From Pseudomonadota bacterium (GTDB lineage: Bacteria > Pseudomonadota > Gammaproteobacteria > Acidithiobacillales > Acidithiobacillaceae): a stretch of DNA of 20,449 nt. The stretch is taken from the NCBI GenBank assembly GCA_021827445.1, contig JAKAVW010000017.1, positions 1-20,449 of the forward strand, given 5' to 3'. The number at the start of each line of letters is the position of its first letter. Within the stretch, counting starts at the first letter, position 1. A program made the position numbers and the translations under genes. The notes below the pieces were generated by a model that did no database searches, was not told the origin of the DNA, and was given only the letters and a program-made list of their open reading frames with translations. Positions 20,123-20,449 of this stretch are shown one piece after another.

Positions 20123-20449
20123 TTACATTTGGGGAGGTAACACGATGAACGGGACACCACTTACGCCGGATGGCGTCGCGGACGTTTGTGTCGGTGAGGT
20201 CCCGACTTGATACGTCACATCCGTGGCCTCCACGCCGCCCAACGTGTCTGCCACCACGACGGTGGAACCGTTTACGGCTGCGGTGTTGGTGACCGGGATG
20301 CTGAAGCTGAAAGTTTTCGCACTGCCTCCAGTCACCAGGGACTTGCTCCATTCCTGCGTGCCCGCCACGGTGAGGGTCACGGGATCGGTGCTGTCCGCCG
20401 GCACATACACATCAAAATTCACCGTCAGCGCGCCGTTGATGATGACATC
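20123..20449 (-). CDS. Beta-rich, possibly structural protein, C-terminal part (5' end outside window)
   Basis: The frame is open from the right edge, so the GTG at 20422 is probably internal. 108 residues are visible, ending IVLPPQM with TAA at 20123. Sequence is Thr/Val/Ser-rich with alternating hydrophobics (LTVNFDVYVPADSTDPVTLT, FSFSIPVTNTAAVNGSTVVV), like an Ig-fold or other beta-sandwich module of a virion decoration, tail or fibre protein. There are no cysteines. It is the most upstream late gene seen and precedes the lysis block by 44 nt. Not recognised as a named family. Confidence 0.5.
   Translation of the reverse strand, partial: DVIINGALTVNFDVYVPADSTDPVTLTVAGTQEWSKSLVTGGSAKTFSFSIPVTNTAAVNGSTVVVADTLGGVEATDVTYQVGTSPTQTSATPSGVSGVPFIVLPPQM

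Noticed and set aside
1..20449. CRISPR array, insertion sequence, rRNA or diversity-generating retroelement
   Set aside because: No regularly spaced repeats, transposase, rRNA-like segment or reverse transcriptase was found by reading both strands.

Overview
The window looks like part of a temperate tailed phage of a Gram-negative bacterium, probably a pseudomonad-type proteobacterium (Pseudomonadota). The evidence is a tyrosine integrase, a tRNA-Glu-derived attachment core, a two-component Rz/Rz1 spanin, lipoprotein signal peptides, a GH108 endolysin and an ejection-protein cluster of podovirus type. No host housekeeping gene is visible. Phage-like genes lie on both sides of the attachment core. 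The simplest reading is therefore a non-integrated or circularised phage genome carrying attP, not a prophage end.

Left arm, plus strand (1-2236): the C-terminus of a cytosine-C5 methyltransferase, an internally deleted N6/N4-type methyltransferase remnant, two small phage genes (one with a Cys-rich N-terminus), an excisionase-like HTH protein and the integrase. The genes are tightly packed with ATGA overlaps. Next come a candidate extended -10 promoter and the attP core, which matches the 3' half of tRNA-Glu(TTC) on the minus strand.

Between attP and the late genes (2439-3269, plus strand): three small envelope-directed proteins, namely a membrane protein, a 48-residue single-span peptide and a lipoprotein. 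In a lysogen they would lie at the prophage end opposite int, a typical place for lysogenic-conversion genes.

Right arm, minus strand (20449 down to 3271): one long late region read right to left. In order of transcription it holds:
(i) the end of a beta-rich, possibly structural protein;
(ii) a lysis block: coiled-coil/TM protein, two-TM protein, GH108 endolysin, six-TM protein, small holin-like protein, overlapping Rz/Rz1;
(iii) accessory genes: a secreted protein, a small HEILH metallopeptidase-like protein, a T5 A1-like metallophosphatase with an N-terminal HTH, a three-TM protein, a DUF3310 protein, a sulfotransferase and an Asp/Asn beta-hydroxylase-like oxygenase;
(iv) three ejection/internal virion proteins ending in a 2663-residue polyvalent protein with a zincin HELGGH motif and four W-x-x-F-x-P short motifs.

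A 17-bp perfect palindrome with a fixed right flank occurs three times in the same orientation. Two copies lie inside coding regions, where they encode MRSERI on whichever strand is read. The third lies in the only sizeable gap of the late region. Together with the sulfotransferase/hydroxylase pair and the giant polyvalent protein, it is the most noteworthy signal here. Family assignments come from recognised motifs, not database searches.
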